Below are positions 36,251 to 46,119 of a DNA stretch of 64,000 nucleotides, piece after piece (within the stretch, counting starts at the first letter, position 1; each line of letters opens with the position of its first letter). Origin of the DNA: JAFGJQ01 sp964495075. GTDB taxonomy: Bacteria > Planctomycetota > Phycisphaerae > UBA1845. The notes under the pieces are model-generated. The model saw only the letters and a program-made list of their open reading frames with translations, had not been told where the DNA came from and did not search any database. The stretch is taken from assembly GCA_964495075.1 (NCBI GenBank), contig CAZBUJ010000005.1, positions 62,001 to 126,000 of the forward strand. The letters are read 5' to 3'. A program made the position numbers and the translations under genes.

Positions 36251-36327
36251 GGCAGGATGTCTCCGGTCCTACGCGTGCGGTGCGGGGGCTCCAACGTCAC
36301 CAGCCGTGTGAGGATCAGGTGTTTCAT
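36247..36327 (-). CDS. Possible 26-aa coupling ORF between GH38-like and PfkB genes
   Basis: ATG at 36327 is preceded by GAGG and opens a 26-codon frame (MKHLILTRLVTLEPPHRTRR...). Its TGA overlaps the ATG of the kinase gene. The stop of the GH38-like gene lies just 11 nt before it. The peptide has no known match; the overlap arrangement is the same as at 27313-27390. It may serve translational coupling only. Confidence 0.35.
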   Translation of the reverse strand: MKHLILTRLVTLEPPHRTRRTGDILP

Positions 36328-36338
36328 CGCGTCCTCTC

Positions 36339-39155
36339 TTACGGTTTCAAGTCCAGAGCCAGCGTCACGATCTTCTTGGGTGGGATGGTGAGCGTCACAT
36401 GATGCTTGTCCGTGGTGACGGCGTCGCCGTTGACGGGCAGCTCTTCCAGGGTGACCAGTCGGGCGGCCGCGACCTCGCGGAAGAATCGGAGGGCGGCGTC
36501 CCGGCTGCCGTCGGTCGGGTTGAACAGCCGGAGGATGAGCGAGTCGTCCTTCTCGGCTTTCTTGATCGCGCTGAACTCGATCACTGATGGTTCGACCGAC
36601 AGGAAGGACATCGACTTTGGCAGCGCGCCGGGGTGGCGGTCGGTCTGCACGACGAGGAGGGGGACGTTTATCCGTTCGGCCTGCTCCACCACGCGGCCGC
36701 GCCAATCCACGGCGTGTGGGATGACAGTGTACTCGATTTCATGCCGGCCGAGGGCCTGGCTGAGTTGCTGGTCCGGGCGTCGCTCCCACCGGTAGGACAC
36801 CGTGCACATGCTGACCTCGAACGCCCGCACCAGCGACAGGGCGATGGCGCGGTCGGCGTCTTCGGTCACCTGGTAGCCGCGAACGCCCACGTTGGCCACG
36901 GCCAGCCCGTCGTCGCCGTCCGACACGTGTACGAACCGAAGGCACGGGTAGTGCGGGGCGTCGGTCTGGGCGTAGGAATGGCGGTCGTCCCGCAGGACGC
37001 CGCGGGATACCACGTCGAAGGCGGTGTCGGAGGCGGACGCCCGCGCCGCGCAACCCGATGGGAAGAGCACCTGCAGCAGGTGGCACCGGGCCGTGTTTTC
37101 GATCACAGTGCGCACGTCGACCGCGGTGCTGTCGCGGGTCAGCGTGATGAACGACGTAATCGGCAGGTCGACCAGGTCGTCCGAGCGGCGAGTGAACGAG
37201 TGGTCGTCGTTGGCGACCAGGCCGGCCGGGATCTGCATGACGATGTCCACCCGCAGCCGGGCCCGCAGCGGTGTGTCGTGTTCGATGCTGATGCGGGCCG
37301 GTGCGCCGCGGCTGAAAACCACGCGGTCGTGGGTGGGTGTCTGGCTGGTCCATGCGTGTCCGGCGTCGCCGCGGTCGCGGAACTGGTTCAGGCCGCGGTA
37401 GGTGATGCCGCTGCCCTTGTCGAGGACGTCGAACGTACCGTCCGGCGTCACCGTCACCTGGAGGTGCTCGTTTTCCATGGTGGTGGGGCCGGTGAACAGC
37501 GACTTGTGGTATCCTTTCCGCGGGGCCTTGCGGACGACGAGCGTGCGGTAGCCGAGGGCGGGCACGTCCCCGGCCAGGACGTCGACGTCCACGTGCGAGC
37601 AGAAGAAGGAGGTGGGGGCGTCGTAGGGGTCGCGGACGACCCGCTCGCCGTCGGGGTTCCATTGGGTAATGGCGAAGTCCACCGGGTTGCCCGACTCGGC
37701 GTCGACGAGTTCGAACCCGTTGAACGCGTAGTCGTTGGGCAGGTCGATGGAGGCGTGGATCACCTCGGACCGCGGCCAGGCCGACGGATTGAATACGACC
37801 AGGGGGATGTCGGTCTCTTCGAGGTGGCTCGTGTCGATCTGCCTGACCACGTCGCCCATCGCGAACTGGGATACGGACTCGCTGAGGCCGACGACCTGGT
37901 CGAGTCGGTTCATCAGGTCGCGCTGGATCTGGTCCACGCCGGCCCCGGCGATAGTGTCGTGCGGATGGCACTGGCAGAGTAGTTTCCACGCCCGCCGCAG
38001 GAAGGCGGTGGGATACTCGGCGCCGAGCAGCCACGCCAGGGTGGCCAGCGGTTCGGCGTAGCGTTGCAGTCGAATCTCGGCCCGGGCATTGTGTCGTTTC
38101 TGGGCGGGCCGTGACAGGATAATGTCACCCAGCATGGTGGTGTCCGGGGCGGGATCGCCGGCGTCGCGCCGCTCGCCGTGCACGGTGGGGATCTCGATGC
38201 GCTCACGGTCCACTTCCTCGCGGAAGGCGCGCACGTAGTCCGGCAGGTTCGAGTGGAATATCTTCCAGTTCTCGGGCAGGGTTTCCTGGGCCTGCTTGAC
38301 GACGTGGTGGTCGAGGACGGTGGGCATCGAGGTATCCATGCCGTTCATGAACGAGATGACCGAGCCGGGAAAATACCTCGTGTTGTCGTCGAGCAGCCCG
38401 ACGATCAGGTCGCGGACCCGCTCGAGCCGGCCGCCGCTTTTCGAGTCGGCGAGGATGGCGTGTTCGAGGGATCGCTCGGCGTCACAGAAGTGGATCGGCA
38501 CCTGGTGCGACAGGTAATCGTAGTCGCGTTCCCGCACGCCGCCGCCCTTGGCGAGCGGTCGCATCACGCCGAAGTAGAAGTTGTAGCGATTCGCCCGCGA
38601 GCAGAACGCCTCCGTGCCGTCCGCGCCCGTCCAGCGGAAGCCGATGCCGGAGACCTCCCGCTCGGACACGCCGCGGTAGAACCAGATCATGTCGATACCG
38701 AACCCGGCGTAGATCTGCGGCAGTTGCGAGACCTGCCCGAAGCCGAACGGCGTGTAACCGATTTTCATCACGTGGCCGAAGTCCTCGGCGATCTTGTGCC
38801 CGATGAGCAGGTTGCGGACGATCGACTCGCCGAACAGGCAGGTGCAGTCGGCGGCGGTGTACCAGGGCCCGATCCAGAGTCGCTTCTCGCGCACGTATTC
38901 GCGCAGCACGGACTCGTTTTCCGGCCGGATTTCGAGGTAGTCTTCGAGAGGCACGGTCTGCGAGTCGAGGAGGAACTGGTACTGGGGCACCTCGGCCATG
39001 ACCTGCAGCAGGTTGTCGATGAACCGGACGGTGAGCATGCGGGTGAACTGAAAGCTCTCCGTCCACTCGCGGTCGAGGTGAGAGTTGCAGATCACGTGCA
39101 GCTCGAAGTTCCGGCGCCGCAGATCGTCCGGTATCGGTCTTGGCTCGTCGGCCAT
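36339..39155 (-). CDS. GH38-like alpha-mannosidase homologue with altered nucleophile motif
   Basis: A 938-aa protein with the GH38 layout: an N-terminal zinc-site motif CNSHLDREW (the His and Asp of the HxD pair are kept), and HPHDTIAGAGVDQIQRDL for another zinc His. At the nucleophile site, GH38 enzymes have an Asp (P-D-x-FG or IDPFGH), but here the sequence reads GYTPFGFGQVSQLPQI, with no Asp at that place. The rest of the protein, including a long beta-rich C-terminal half, resembles the family. It may use a different residue or be inactive; an unknown glycosidase or a lectin-like role are possible. It may form an operon with the kinase gene downstream. Confidence 0.75.
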   Translation of the reverse strand: MADEPRPIPDDLRRRNFELHVICNSHLDREWTESFQFTRMLTVRFIDNLLQVMAEVPQYQFLLDSQTVPLEDYLEIRPENESVLREYVREKRLWIGPWYTAADCTCLFGESIVRNLLIGHKIAEDFGHVMKIGYTPFGFGQVSQLPQIYAGFGIDMIWFYRGVSEREVSGIGFRWTGADGTEAFCSRANRYNFYFGVMRPLAKGGGVRERDYDYLSHQVPIHFCDAERSLEHAILADSKSGGRLERVRDLIVGLLDDNTRYFPGSVISFMNGMDTSMPTVLDHHVVKQAQETLPENWKIFHSNLPDYVRAFREEVDRERIEIPTVHGERRDAGDPAPDTTMLGDIILSRPAQKRHNARAEIRLQRYAEPLATLAWLLGAEYPTAFLRRAWKLLCQCHPHDTIAGAGVDQIQRDLMNRLDQVVGLSESVSQFAMGDVVRQIDTSHLEETDIPLVVFNPSAWPRSEVIHASIDLPNDYAFNGFELVDAESGNPVDFAITQWNPDGERVVRDPYDAPTSFFCSHVDVDVLAGDVPALGYRTLVVRKAPRKGYHKSLFTGPTTMENEHLQVTVTPDGTFDVLDKGSGITYRGLNQFRDRGDAGHAWTSQTPTHDRVVFSRGAPARISIEHDTPLRARLRVDIVMQIPAGLVANDDHSFTRRSDDLVDLPITSFITLTRDSTAVDVRTVIENTARCHLLQVLFPSGCAARASASDTAFDVVSRGVLRDDRHSYAQTDAPHYPCLRFVHVSDGDDGLAVANVGVRGYQVTEDADRAIALSLVRAFEVSMCTVSYRWERRPDQQLSQALGRHEIEYTVIPHAVDWRGRVVEQAERINVPLLVVQTDRHPGALPKSMSFLSVEPSVIEFSAIKKAEKDDSLILRLFNPTDGSRDAALRFFREVAAARLVTLEELPVNGDAVTTDKHHVTLTIPPKKIVTLALDLKP

Positions 39156-39639
39156 GGTTTGCCCTTTGCCTGCGCTGTTGCATTCGCTGGTTCCAGTTCG
39201 AAAGGGACAGGGTAACGCGTGCCGGGCGGCATCTCAAGGCGTTGTGGTGCGGTTGGAGGCAAGCGTTCGCGCACGAGAGTGACCGTGCCCGGCCGTCCGA
39301 CAGGGCCGGGCAAGTACGACAACGAGTCGAATGCGCGATATGGCGTGCCAGCGGTACCGCCTTCTGCAATTCCGGCGTTAATCGTTGCCCATTCCGCCGC
39401 CGAGTCGTTGCCGGGCGCGGCGGGGGTCGCCCCATGGGTTGGATGGTCGAGCCGGTGTGGGCTGACGCGGATGTGTCGCCGAGCGCGATGACGGCATCGA
39501 CGCGCGGTGGGAATGTGATTGCACAACGCGAGCGACCGCGCGGGTCGGGTGGACAAGCCGCGCGGTCGCTTCCTGGTTTTGAGGTTAGACGAAGCCGGGC
39601 ACGGTTTCGCTCGCCGCGCCCGGCGTGGTTGTTCGCCGC
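39156..39639. other. Intergenic region with two hairpins
   Basis: No gene is supported in these 484 bases. A 13-bp palindrome AGCGACCGCGCGG (39531-39543) pairs with 39558-39570. A second stem (GCCGGGC, 39594-39600, with 39618-39624) lies close to the stop of the Trp-rich gene. The remaining region before the GH38-like start (39156-39500) shows nothing recognisable. Confidence 0.5.
39594..39624 (-). terminator. Possible terminator hairpin after the Trp-rich protein gene
   Basis: On the minus strand GCCGGGC pairs with GCCCGGC over a 17-nt loop, starting 15 nt after the stop codon. A run of T is missing, so this may be an mRNA end structure or a rho-dependent site. The same 7-base stem arms occur in the terminator candidate at 24160-24188. 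Confidence 0.35.
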
Positions 39640-42495
39640 TTATTGCGGCCCGGTCAGGTTCTCCGAGAAGACCACGTAATCCACAATCTCTACCTCGCCG
39701 TTCTCGTCGCGATCCAGGCAGGTACAGGACTCGTCGTAGCCGTCCGGGTTCCTGAAACACCGCTGGAACACGGCGAAGTCGCGGAGGTCGACGTCGCTGT
39801 CACGATCGGCGTCGCACACCATCTCCGTGCAGGTTGGCAAGGTGCCGGTCTCCTCCAGCCCCATGTCTCCCCACGCGTTCCATGGGACATCCGGTGGCAC
39901 ACCTCGCATTCCCGGACCGCCGTCGGAGCTGTCCTTCGGTAGGGGCCACGGCCAGTACGGCCAGTCGACCCATGGATACGGCGGTCGATACCACCAGTAG
40001 GCGGTCTCCCAGTATCGGATCCGGACGACCCTCCATGGGTTGAACGGCCCGATGACCCGGTACGACTGGTAGGGTCGCCACCAGGACCACGGCCACGGAT
40101 AGTAGGGATAGATGCGGTACTTCCACCAGTACCGGTACGGCCACGGCCACCACCGCCACCACTTCTTGTAATCGATCAGGAGGCGGTTGCCGTTGATGTC
40201 GTAGAACACGATGAGTTTCGTGTTCCACCAGTACCAGGGCGGCCAGTACCAGGGCCAGCGCCAGTAGTTCCAGAACTGGAGCCGGCGGTAGCACCAGCGG
40301 AGCCCGTCGTCGTGGTCGTGGCCGGTCCAGAATCCGTAGCCTGCAGGGAAGTCGTAGCCCAGCATATAGTCGAAGCCGGCCACGACCTCGTCACCTTCCG
40401 GCACCGGATCGTCACCGAACGCCATGACCAGGCCGTCCATGCCCGTCTCGTCGAGGTCCTCGACCGGGTAGAGGCGGGCCGGTCGGAACTGGTGAGGCTC
40501 CATTCCCAGCTCGGCGATTTCTTCCATTTCCTCCGCCCCGAGCTCCACAATGGGGACGATGCCGCCTTCCCCTTGCATGCCCCGTTCAAGGAGCGCGCCC
40601 CATTCGGAGGCGAGCGACGCGATTTGCACTTCAGGGAATGGCTGGCGGCCCTGAAGGCAAAGGCTCAGGTCGAAGTCCGAACGCGGCTCGGTCGACTGCC
40701 CGCATGTGATGACGCCATCACCGGGATCGAGGCAACTCGAGCCATCGCCGACCTGCGAGTTCATCCACATCATCCAGCATTCCGGATCACCGCCGGCCTG
40801 GAGAGACACCCAGCCGCTCGTGATCTCGCAGGGGGGATCGAGTTCCGCGCTGTACTTGTACAGCGGGAGCTGGAGGGTTGGGTGGTACCGCATGCCGGTG
40901 TCTTCCCGGGTCAGGAGGAGATCGTACGAGCAGACCTCGGCTCCGGGCGTTCCACCGGCATCGTCATAGAACTTCAGCACAAAGGGCATCGGGTCCTCGT
41001 CGCACGCAGACCAGGCCGTGCCGTCGTAGTAGGCGTTGAGGCCCCAGAACTGGACTCCCACGATATCTTCGGCCGCCGTTTCAAAGCTCTCGTATCGAAT
41101 GTAGCCGAACGCCTCCTCGATGTTACCGGCGACCCAGACTTCGTCGGGCAGGCTGGGCGGCTGGTCGAACACCGAGCCGTCGGGACAGCCGCAGCCGCCG
41201 CCCATGTCGTGAACCGTTTCCTGATCGGAGAACACGCCGCCGGAACCGGCCAGCGTGCCGTTGTAGTAGACCTCGTAGTGGCCGTCACCATAGTCGCAGC
41301 AAATCCCGTCACCGAACGAGTCATAGATCGTAAAGTCATAGCAACTGGTCGAATCGACGCATACGTCCCAACTGTAGAGGCGGGCGGGCTCGAGATCGGG
41401 CGGTGACGATGCGATCGCTGTTCCGGTGTCTCGTTCGATGACTTCCCACGACGTTTCGCCCGGGTAGTCGTCGGTCATCAACACGATGGTGATCGCTGAA
41501 TCCGGGCAGCCGTCGGGGACCGGGACGAATTCGTAGCCGGTCGGTAAGTGCAGCGTCTGCCGGATCGTGGCGTAGTAAAGACGGTCTCCTTCCTCGTCCT
41601 CCGGCCATTGCCCCTCCGGACCCGGATCAAGCCAGGGCAGGAATGGCACGGTAGCCAGGTCGCCTTCCGCCTCGATGACGATGGGAGCGCTCTCCTGCTC
41701 CTGATACATGGTCACCGAAGAGTAGGCCACCGGCTCCTCGTTCACGAGGAGTTCCGAGTGTGCGACTGCGCCGGGGTATGGTTGCGCGATCAGTTGTGGA
41801 TACTTGGCTTCGGCCACGTCCTCGTGGACGACGAGCAGAACCGTGTTCGCGGGCAGGGTAGTGGGGCTTGACGTTTCCGCGGATGCCGCGCACATCGTCG
41901 GTTCACCCGGTGCCGCGACGTACGCGCCGGTCGTGACTTCGGCCTCGGCGGTGGGCCCCGGTCCGGCGATCATGACGGGGCGCGACATCCGGGCTTTCCC
42001 GTAGCCCCATGCCTGATCTCCGAAGCCGCCTTTGGCTTCCGCCCGGGCGTCCACACACACGCTGCCGTTGGCGTTCAGGCCGGCCTTCGCCTTGCCTCGC
42101 CCGCGGGCCGAACTCATGGTGGCCGCGTGCCAGGTGTAGTTCAGGGCATCGGTGTTCCAGGCCGCCTCGGTGGCGGGCGGTGTGGGGACCCACCTTTTGT
42201 GCGGCAAAATGGTCTTAACGGTAAAGCTCAGGCTGTCATCGGCCGGGTTTGACGAGCTTCCACCCGATGACGCACTGGCCTTGGCCACCACATAGCCGTT
42301 CCAGTCCGCGGCGCGGGTGCCAGGCTCCGCTGCGCCGTGGGGAACGGAAACCGCGGGTCCGCTGATGACGGTGGGGACGGCTTGCGGTGGGTCCGATGTG
42401 GGCTGGGGTCCTGCCACGCCGGTCGTCGAGACCGTGCAGAGGCCGGCACATACCAGCGCCACTGTGATCAATCTCCTATATGGCAAAGCTTTCAT
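39640..42495 (-). CDS. Large secreted protein with a Trp/Tyr/Pro-rich segment and dockerin-like C terminus
   Basis: A 951-aa exported protein with signal peptide MKALPYRRLITVALVCAGLC. Residues about 40-400 and the Cys-containing middle (CGCPDGSVFD, CEITSGWVSL) have no known match. At 39934-40296 the coding sequence gives about 121 residues with about 28 Trp, 19 Tyr and many Pro and Arg, for instance YWRWPWYWPPWYWW. The C-terminal 60 residues carry dockerin-like EF hands (CDADRDSDVDLRDFAVF, CLDRDENGEVEIVDYVVF). It is probably a cell-surface structural or binding protein. The codon frame is open through the Trp-rich part and the dockerin end, so the stretch is translated if the gene is. Confidence 0.8.
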   Translation of the reverse strand: MKALPYRRLITVALVCAGLCTVSTTGVAGPQPTSDPPQAVPTVISGPAVSVPHGAAEPGTRAADWNGYVVAKASASSGGSSSNPADDSLSFTVKTILPHKRWVPTPPATEAAWNTDALNYTWHAATMSSARGRGKAKAGLNANGSVCVDARAEAKGGFGDQAWGYGKARMSRPVMIAGPGPTAEAEVTTGAYVAAPGEPTMCAASAETSSPTTLPANTVLLVVHEDVAEAKYPQLIAQPYPGAVAHSELLVNEEPVAYSSVTMYQEQESAPIVIEAEGDLATVPFLPWLDPGPEGQWPEDEEGDRLYYATIRQTLHLPTGYEFVPVPDGCPDSAITIVLMTDDYPGETSWEVIERDTGTAIASSPPDLEPARLYSWDVCVDSTSCYDFTIYDSFGDGICCDYGDGHYEVYYNGTLAGSGGVFSDQETVHDMGGGCGCPDGSVFDQPPSLPDEVWVAGNIEEAFGYIRYESFETAAEDIVGVQFWGLNAYYDGTAWSACDEDPMPFVLKFYDDAGGTPGAEVCSYDLLLTREDTGMRYHPTLQLPLYKYSAELDPPCEITSGWVSLQAGGDPECWMMWMNSQVGDGSSCLDPGDGVITCGQSTEPRSDFDLSLCLQGRQPFPEVQIASLASEWGALLERGMQGEGGIVPIVELGAEEMEEIAELGMEPHQFRPARLYPVEDLDETGMDGLVMAFGDDPVPEGDEVVAGFDYMLGYDFPAGYGFWTGHDHDDGLRWCYRRLQFWNYWRWPWYWPPWYWWNTKLIVFYDINGNRLLIDYKKWWRWWPWPYRYWWKYRIYPYYPWPWSWWRPYQSYRVIGPFNPWRVVRIRYWETAYWWYRPPYPWVDWPYWPWPLPKDSSDGGPGMRGVPPDVPWNAWGDMGLEETGTLPTCTEMVCDADRDSDVDLRDFAVFQRCFRNPDGYDESCTCLDRDENGEVEIVDYVVFSENLTGPQ

Positions 42496-43314
42496 TTCCT
42501 ATTGCCTCCTGATAGTCAAGGGAATGTTGCCGTGTGGTGGCGGTCAGGCTGTCTTGCGCCGCGCGCTGGCCAAGCGGCGGATCGAGAATCTCGACCACCG
42601 CACACCTCACCGTGCAGTGAGCACGAGGTGCTCGCCGTGTACCGCTAGGAGGGGCTCTGGGCATGAACCCACCCTCACCGAGGCTTGAAAAGACGAGCGA
42701 TGCAGACGGACGTGCCGACCAGAACTGTGTCCCACACCTTTCGGCTGAAACTGGCCGGAACGGACAACCCCAAAACACTTATAGCATATCGGGCACAAGA
42801 ATAAAAGCAAGAACGGCCATAGATAATATTTACTTCACTTTTCGTGTCAGATTTGCGCCGAAACCGACTACTTACCAGTTCGGCGGCGGTCGCCCCGTCC
42901 GGTGCGGATGATCGCCGGTCGCGCGAGCGGAGAGCCGGGCCGGCGGACGACCCGCCGACGGTCGCCCTCGGCCGGGACCGTCGAGTAGAACGCGCGGAGC
43001 AACCGGTCTTGAGAGGGAAATCGAATCCTGATCCAACGCGATCCATTGATGACGAATGTCCGTGGCTTGCAGATTGAACGGAAGAGCCGATACCTGGCGG
43101 TTTGGGCCGATCATTTTGACGCGACGCGAGCGCGAACTCAGATAGGGGGCTATACGGTGGCCACCAACGTGGCCTTTACAGCGGCCTCGTCGCGCCGGGG
43201 TCGCGGCGACTTGAGATCGCGTGCACGGACCGCGGTTTTGCGTCACCCAAGTTGCCGGTTCCGGGGTAACGACTAGAATCCGGTCCTGCACCGGCGCGGA
43301 TGGGCTGACGGGTC
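42496..43314. other. Divergent intergenic region of 819 bp
   Basis: No gene is supported. An A/T-rich belt at 42775-42850 is the probable promoter area for the minus-strand gene and possibly for the plus-strand gene. Short ORFs overlapping here have no ribosome-binding sites or motifs. Nothing else was recognised. Confidence 0.5.
42778..42786 (-). promoter_or_regulatory. Possible extended -10 promoter of the Trp-rich protein gene
   Basis: On the minus strand TGCTATAAG fits an extended -10 (TGn plus TATAAT-like), inside the A/T-rich belt. The -35 is weak (TTTTAT). It lies about 280 nt upstream of the start codon, giving a long leader. The assignment is tentative. Confidence 0.35.
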
Positions 43315-45306
43315 ATGGCGCGATTGACTCGCGTCGCATGGGTGCTCGGAGTTCACACCATGTCATATTCATTGTTCGCCGTGATGTGGATCGCGGGTAC
43401 GGCCGTGGCACCGGTGACCGAGCCCCGCTACTTCGGCGTCCACGTGGTCGACGAGCAGACCGGGCGCGGCGTGCCGCTGGTCGAGTTGCGTACGGTCAAC
43501 GAAGTCCGCCACTACACCGACTCCGCCGGCTGGGTGGCGATCGACGACCCGGGGCTGATGGGGCAGGAGGTGTTCGTCCACGTGACCAGCCACGGGTACG
43601 AGTACCCGGCCGACGGGTTCGGGTATCGCGGGGCGCGGCTACAAGTGACAGCGGGCGGCACCGCGACGGTGAAGGTCCACCGGGTCAACATCGCCGAGCG
43701 TTTGTACCGCGTGACCGGCGGCGGCGTCTATCGCGACAGCGTCCTGCTGGGCAAGCCGGTGCCGATCGAACACCCTACCCTCAACGGACTGGTATTCGGT
43801 CAGGACAGCGTCGTGAACACCGTGTACCGGGGCCGAATCTACTGGTTCTGGGGCGACACCGCCTGGCCGCGATACCCGCTGGGCAATTTCCAGGTGGCCG
43901 GGGCGACGTCCCGTCTACCGGGCGACGGCGGCTTGCCCCCCGGCGTCGGCGTGAACCTCAGCTACTTCGTGGACGAGCGCGGCTTCGCGAAGGAGATGGC
44001 CCCGATCGAGGGCCACGGCCCGACCTGGATCGACGGGCTCGTCACCCTGCGCGACGCGGAGGGCACCGAGCGGTTGTTCGCCGTCTACGCCAAGGTCCGC
44101 CCGGACATGTCGGCGAAGGGACGAGGGTTCCTCCGGTTCGACGACCAGGCGGCCCGGTTCAGGCCGGTGGGCCAGTTCGATCCGAACCTCCCGTTGCAGC
44201 CCGGCGGGCACCCGTTTATCCATTCGGACGACCGTGTCTCGTACGTATACTTCACGCGGCCGTTCCCAGTCGTCCGTGTACGGGCGGAGCCCGACGCCTA
44301 CGTCGACCCGGCGCGATACGAATGCTTCACGTGTCTGCAACCGGGCTGCGATCCGGAGTCTCCCGTCCTGGATCGGGATGATGGCGGGCGGCTACGATGG
44401 ACGTGGAAGCGCGGGGCGCCGCCCCTGATCCCCCGCGTGCAGGAGAAGCTACTCAAGGATGGAATCCTCAAACCAGCCGAGGCGCGATTCCGCCTGCACG
44501 ATGTCGACACGGGCAAGCCCGTCATCGTGCACGGTGGCTCGGTGTACTGGAATGAGTACCGGCAGCGCTGGGTCATGGTCGCATCGGAGATTTACGGCAC
44601 GTCGATACTCGGCGAAATCTGGTTCGCCGAGGCGGACTCGCCGATCGGGCCGTGGCGGTATGCCAGGAAGATCGTCACGCACGATCAGTACAGCTTCTAC
44701 AACCCGAAGCAGCATCCGATGTTCGACGAGCTAGGCGGGCGCGTGATCTACTTCGAAGGCACCTACACGGACACGTTCTCGGGGAACACCGACAAGACGC
44801 CACGCTACAACTACAACCAGATCATGTACCGATTGGACCTGGCCGATCCGCGGACCGCGCTGCCGGTGGCGGTGTATCGTGTCGGCCGCGAAGAGGGTGG
44901 CGTCGGGTTTCGCGCGAGGCCCGATTCGGGACCCGGCGGCCGGGACGCCCGCGACGCGGTATTCTTTGCGCCGGACCAGCCGACCCCCGGCAGTGTGGCA
45001 GTGGTCCCGCAAGTCACGACGAGCGGCTCACAGGTGCTGCATTGTGAGCCCGTGCCCGAGACCCGGTCATCCTCGGAAAGCGCGGGGACGGTTCCTCCCT
45101 TGTTCTACTCGTTGCCGGCGGACATGAAGGCCCCGCCTGTGACCACGACACGCCTGTATGCGTTCGTCCACGAGGACGGGCGTCGAGTCTATCTCATCGA
45201 CGGCGAGCCGGCGCCCCCGGGGTACCGACGTGCCGACCAGCCCCTGTGCCGGGTGTGGCGAGATCCCCGCCTCATCGACCCGCCGACGAGTCCTGACGGC
45301 CGGTGA
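43315..45306 (+). CDS. Secreted DUF4185-like propeller protein
   Basis: A 663-aa exported protein. An N-terminal small beta-sandwich (residues about 35-120, carboxypeptidase-regulatory-like) is followed by a five-bladed propeller-like region beginning LNGLVFGQDSVVNTVYRGRI, then YWFWGDTAWPR, with later GHGPTWIDGLVT and VRYDL-like blades. The sequence recalls DUF4185 and GH43-like glycoside-binding proteins, so binding or cleaving of a polysaccharide is possible. The signal may start at ATG 43315, or at ATG 43360, which has a better ribosome-binding site (GGAG) and a compact signal peptide. I keep the longer frame but consider 43360 likely. Confidence 0.6.
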   Translation: MARLTRVAWVLGVHTMSYSLFAVMWIAGTAVAPVTEPRYFGVHVVDEQTGRGVPLVELRTVNEVRHYTDSAGWVAIDDPGLMGQEVFVHVTSHGYEYPADGFGYRGARLQVTAGGTATVKVHRVNIAERLYRVTGGGVYRDSVLLGKPVPIEHPTLNGLVFGQDSVVNTVYRGRIYWFWGDTAWPRYPLGNFQVAGATSRLPGDGGLPPGVGVNLSYFVDERGFAKEMAPIEGHGPTWIDGLVTLRDAEGTERLFAVYAKVRPDMSAKGRGFLRFDDQAARFRPVGQFDPNLPLQPGGHPFIHSDDRVSYVYFTRPFPVVRVRAEPDAYVDPARYECFTCLQPGCDPESPVLDRDDGGRLRWTWKRGAPPLIPRVQEKLLKDGILKPAEARFRLHDVDTGKPVIVHGGSVYWNEYRQRWVMVASEIYGTSILGEIWFAEADSPIGPWRYARKIVTHDQYSFYNPKQHPMFDELGGRVIYFEGTYTDTFSGNTDKTPRYNYNQIMYRLDLADPRTALPVAVYRVGREEGGVGFRARPDSGPGGRDARDAVFFAPDQPTPGSVAVVPQVTTSGSQVLHCEPVPETRSSSESAGTVPPLFYSLPADMKAPPVTTTRLYAFVHEDGRRVYLIDGEPAPPGYRRADQPLCRVWRDPRLIDPPTSPDGR

Positions 45307-45363
45307 CGGGGGGTACCTGTAGCCGGCGCGATCTTGTCGGCCGGCGCCGGACGGCGTGTGATC

Positions 45364-46119
45364 CTAGCCCGACCTTCGCGGGGCCGACCCCTTGGTCGCG
45401 AATATCATCAGCTCGTACTCGTCGAGCTTGGGGATGTGGCGGTCCCATTCGCCGGCCGTCCCGCCGCAGACTTTGGTGTTCGTGAATCCGACCCACTCGA
45501 CCATCCGTCGGATCTCGGGGGCGGTGTAGCCGCGCTCACGAATCCGATAGGTCGCCGCGTCCTCGCCGGCGTACGCCGCGACGTCGCTGCGCTCCGAGAG
45601 GCTCAGGATGTCGAACTTTCCGGAGGCCACATCACCATCGTTGTATGCTCGGATCTGCCGGCAGGCGTTGAGGACGTTGAGCAGGAACCGCCCGCCCGGT
45701 CGCAGCGAGGCGTACACATTGCGCAGGATGACCATGTCGTGCTCGAGCGGGTCGTCGTCGGCGCCGAGCAGGCACATCGCCCCTTCGCACAGGCAGATGG
45801 CGGTATCGAACGCGTCGGGCCTGACGAACGCGGTCGCGTCGGAGTGGATCCACTCCACTTTCACGCCGGCCTCGTCCGCCCGGCGTCGGGCCTGGGCCAG
45901 CATGCCGCCGGACAAGTCGACGCCGGTGATCCGGTAGCCCCGGGTGGCGAGGGCCACGCTGTGCCGACCGGTTCCGCACCCCATGTCGAGGATCGTGCCC
46001 CCGTCCGGCGGGCGGAGGTGTTCCGCGATGAACCGTACCTCCACCTCCGTGTTCTGGGTGAAGGCTTCCCCATCGTACTTTTCCGCATAACCGTCAAAGA
46101 ACCGCTGCCAGTCGCTCAT
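45364..46119 (-). CDS. SAM-dependent methyltransferase (class I)
   Basis: A 251-aa class I methyltransferase. Motif I, ILDMGCGTGRHSVALA, binds S-adenosylmethionine; motif II is TGVDLSGGMLAQA, and LEHDMVILRNVYASLRPGG follows (motif III/post). It resembles the UbiE/Methyltransf_11-type small-molecule methyltransferases. The target is unknown. It is separated from the propeller gene by 58 nt in convergent orientation, so no operon partner is visible. Confidence 0.9.
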   Translation of the reverse strand: MSDWQRFFDGYAEKYDGEAFTQNTEVEVRFIAEHLRPPDGGTILDMGCGTGRHSVALATRGYRITGVDLSGGMLAQARRRADEAGVKVEWIHSDATAFVRPDAFDTAICLCEGAMCLLGADDDPLEHDMVILRNVYASLRPGGRFLLNVLNACRQIRAYNDGDVASGKFDILSLSERSDVAAYAGEDAATYRIRERGYTAPEIRRMVEWVGFTNTKVCGGTAGEWDRHIPKLDEYELMIFATKGSAPRRSG

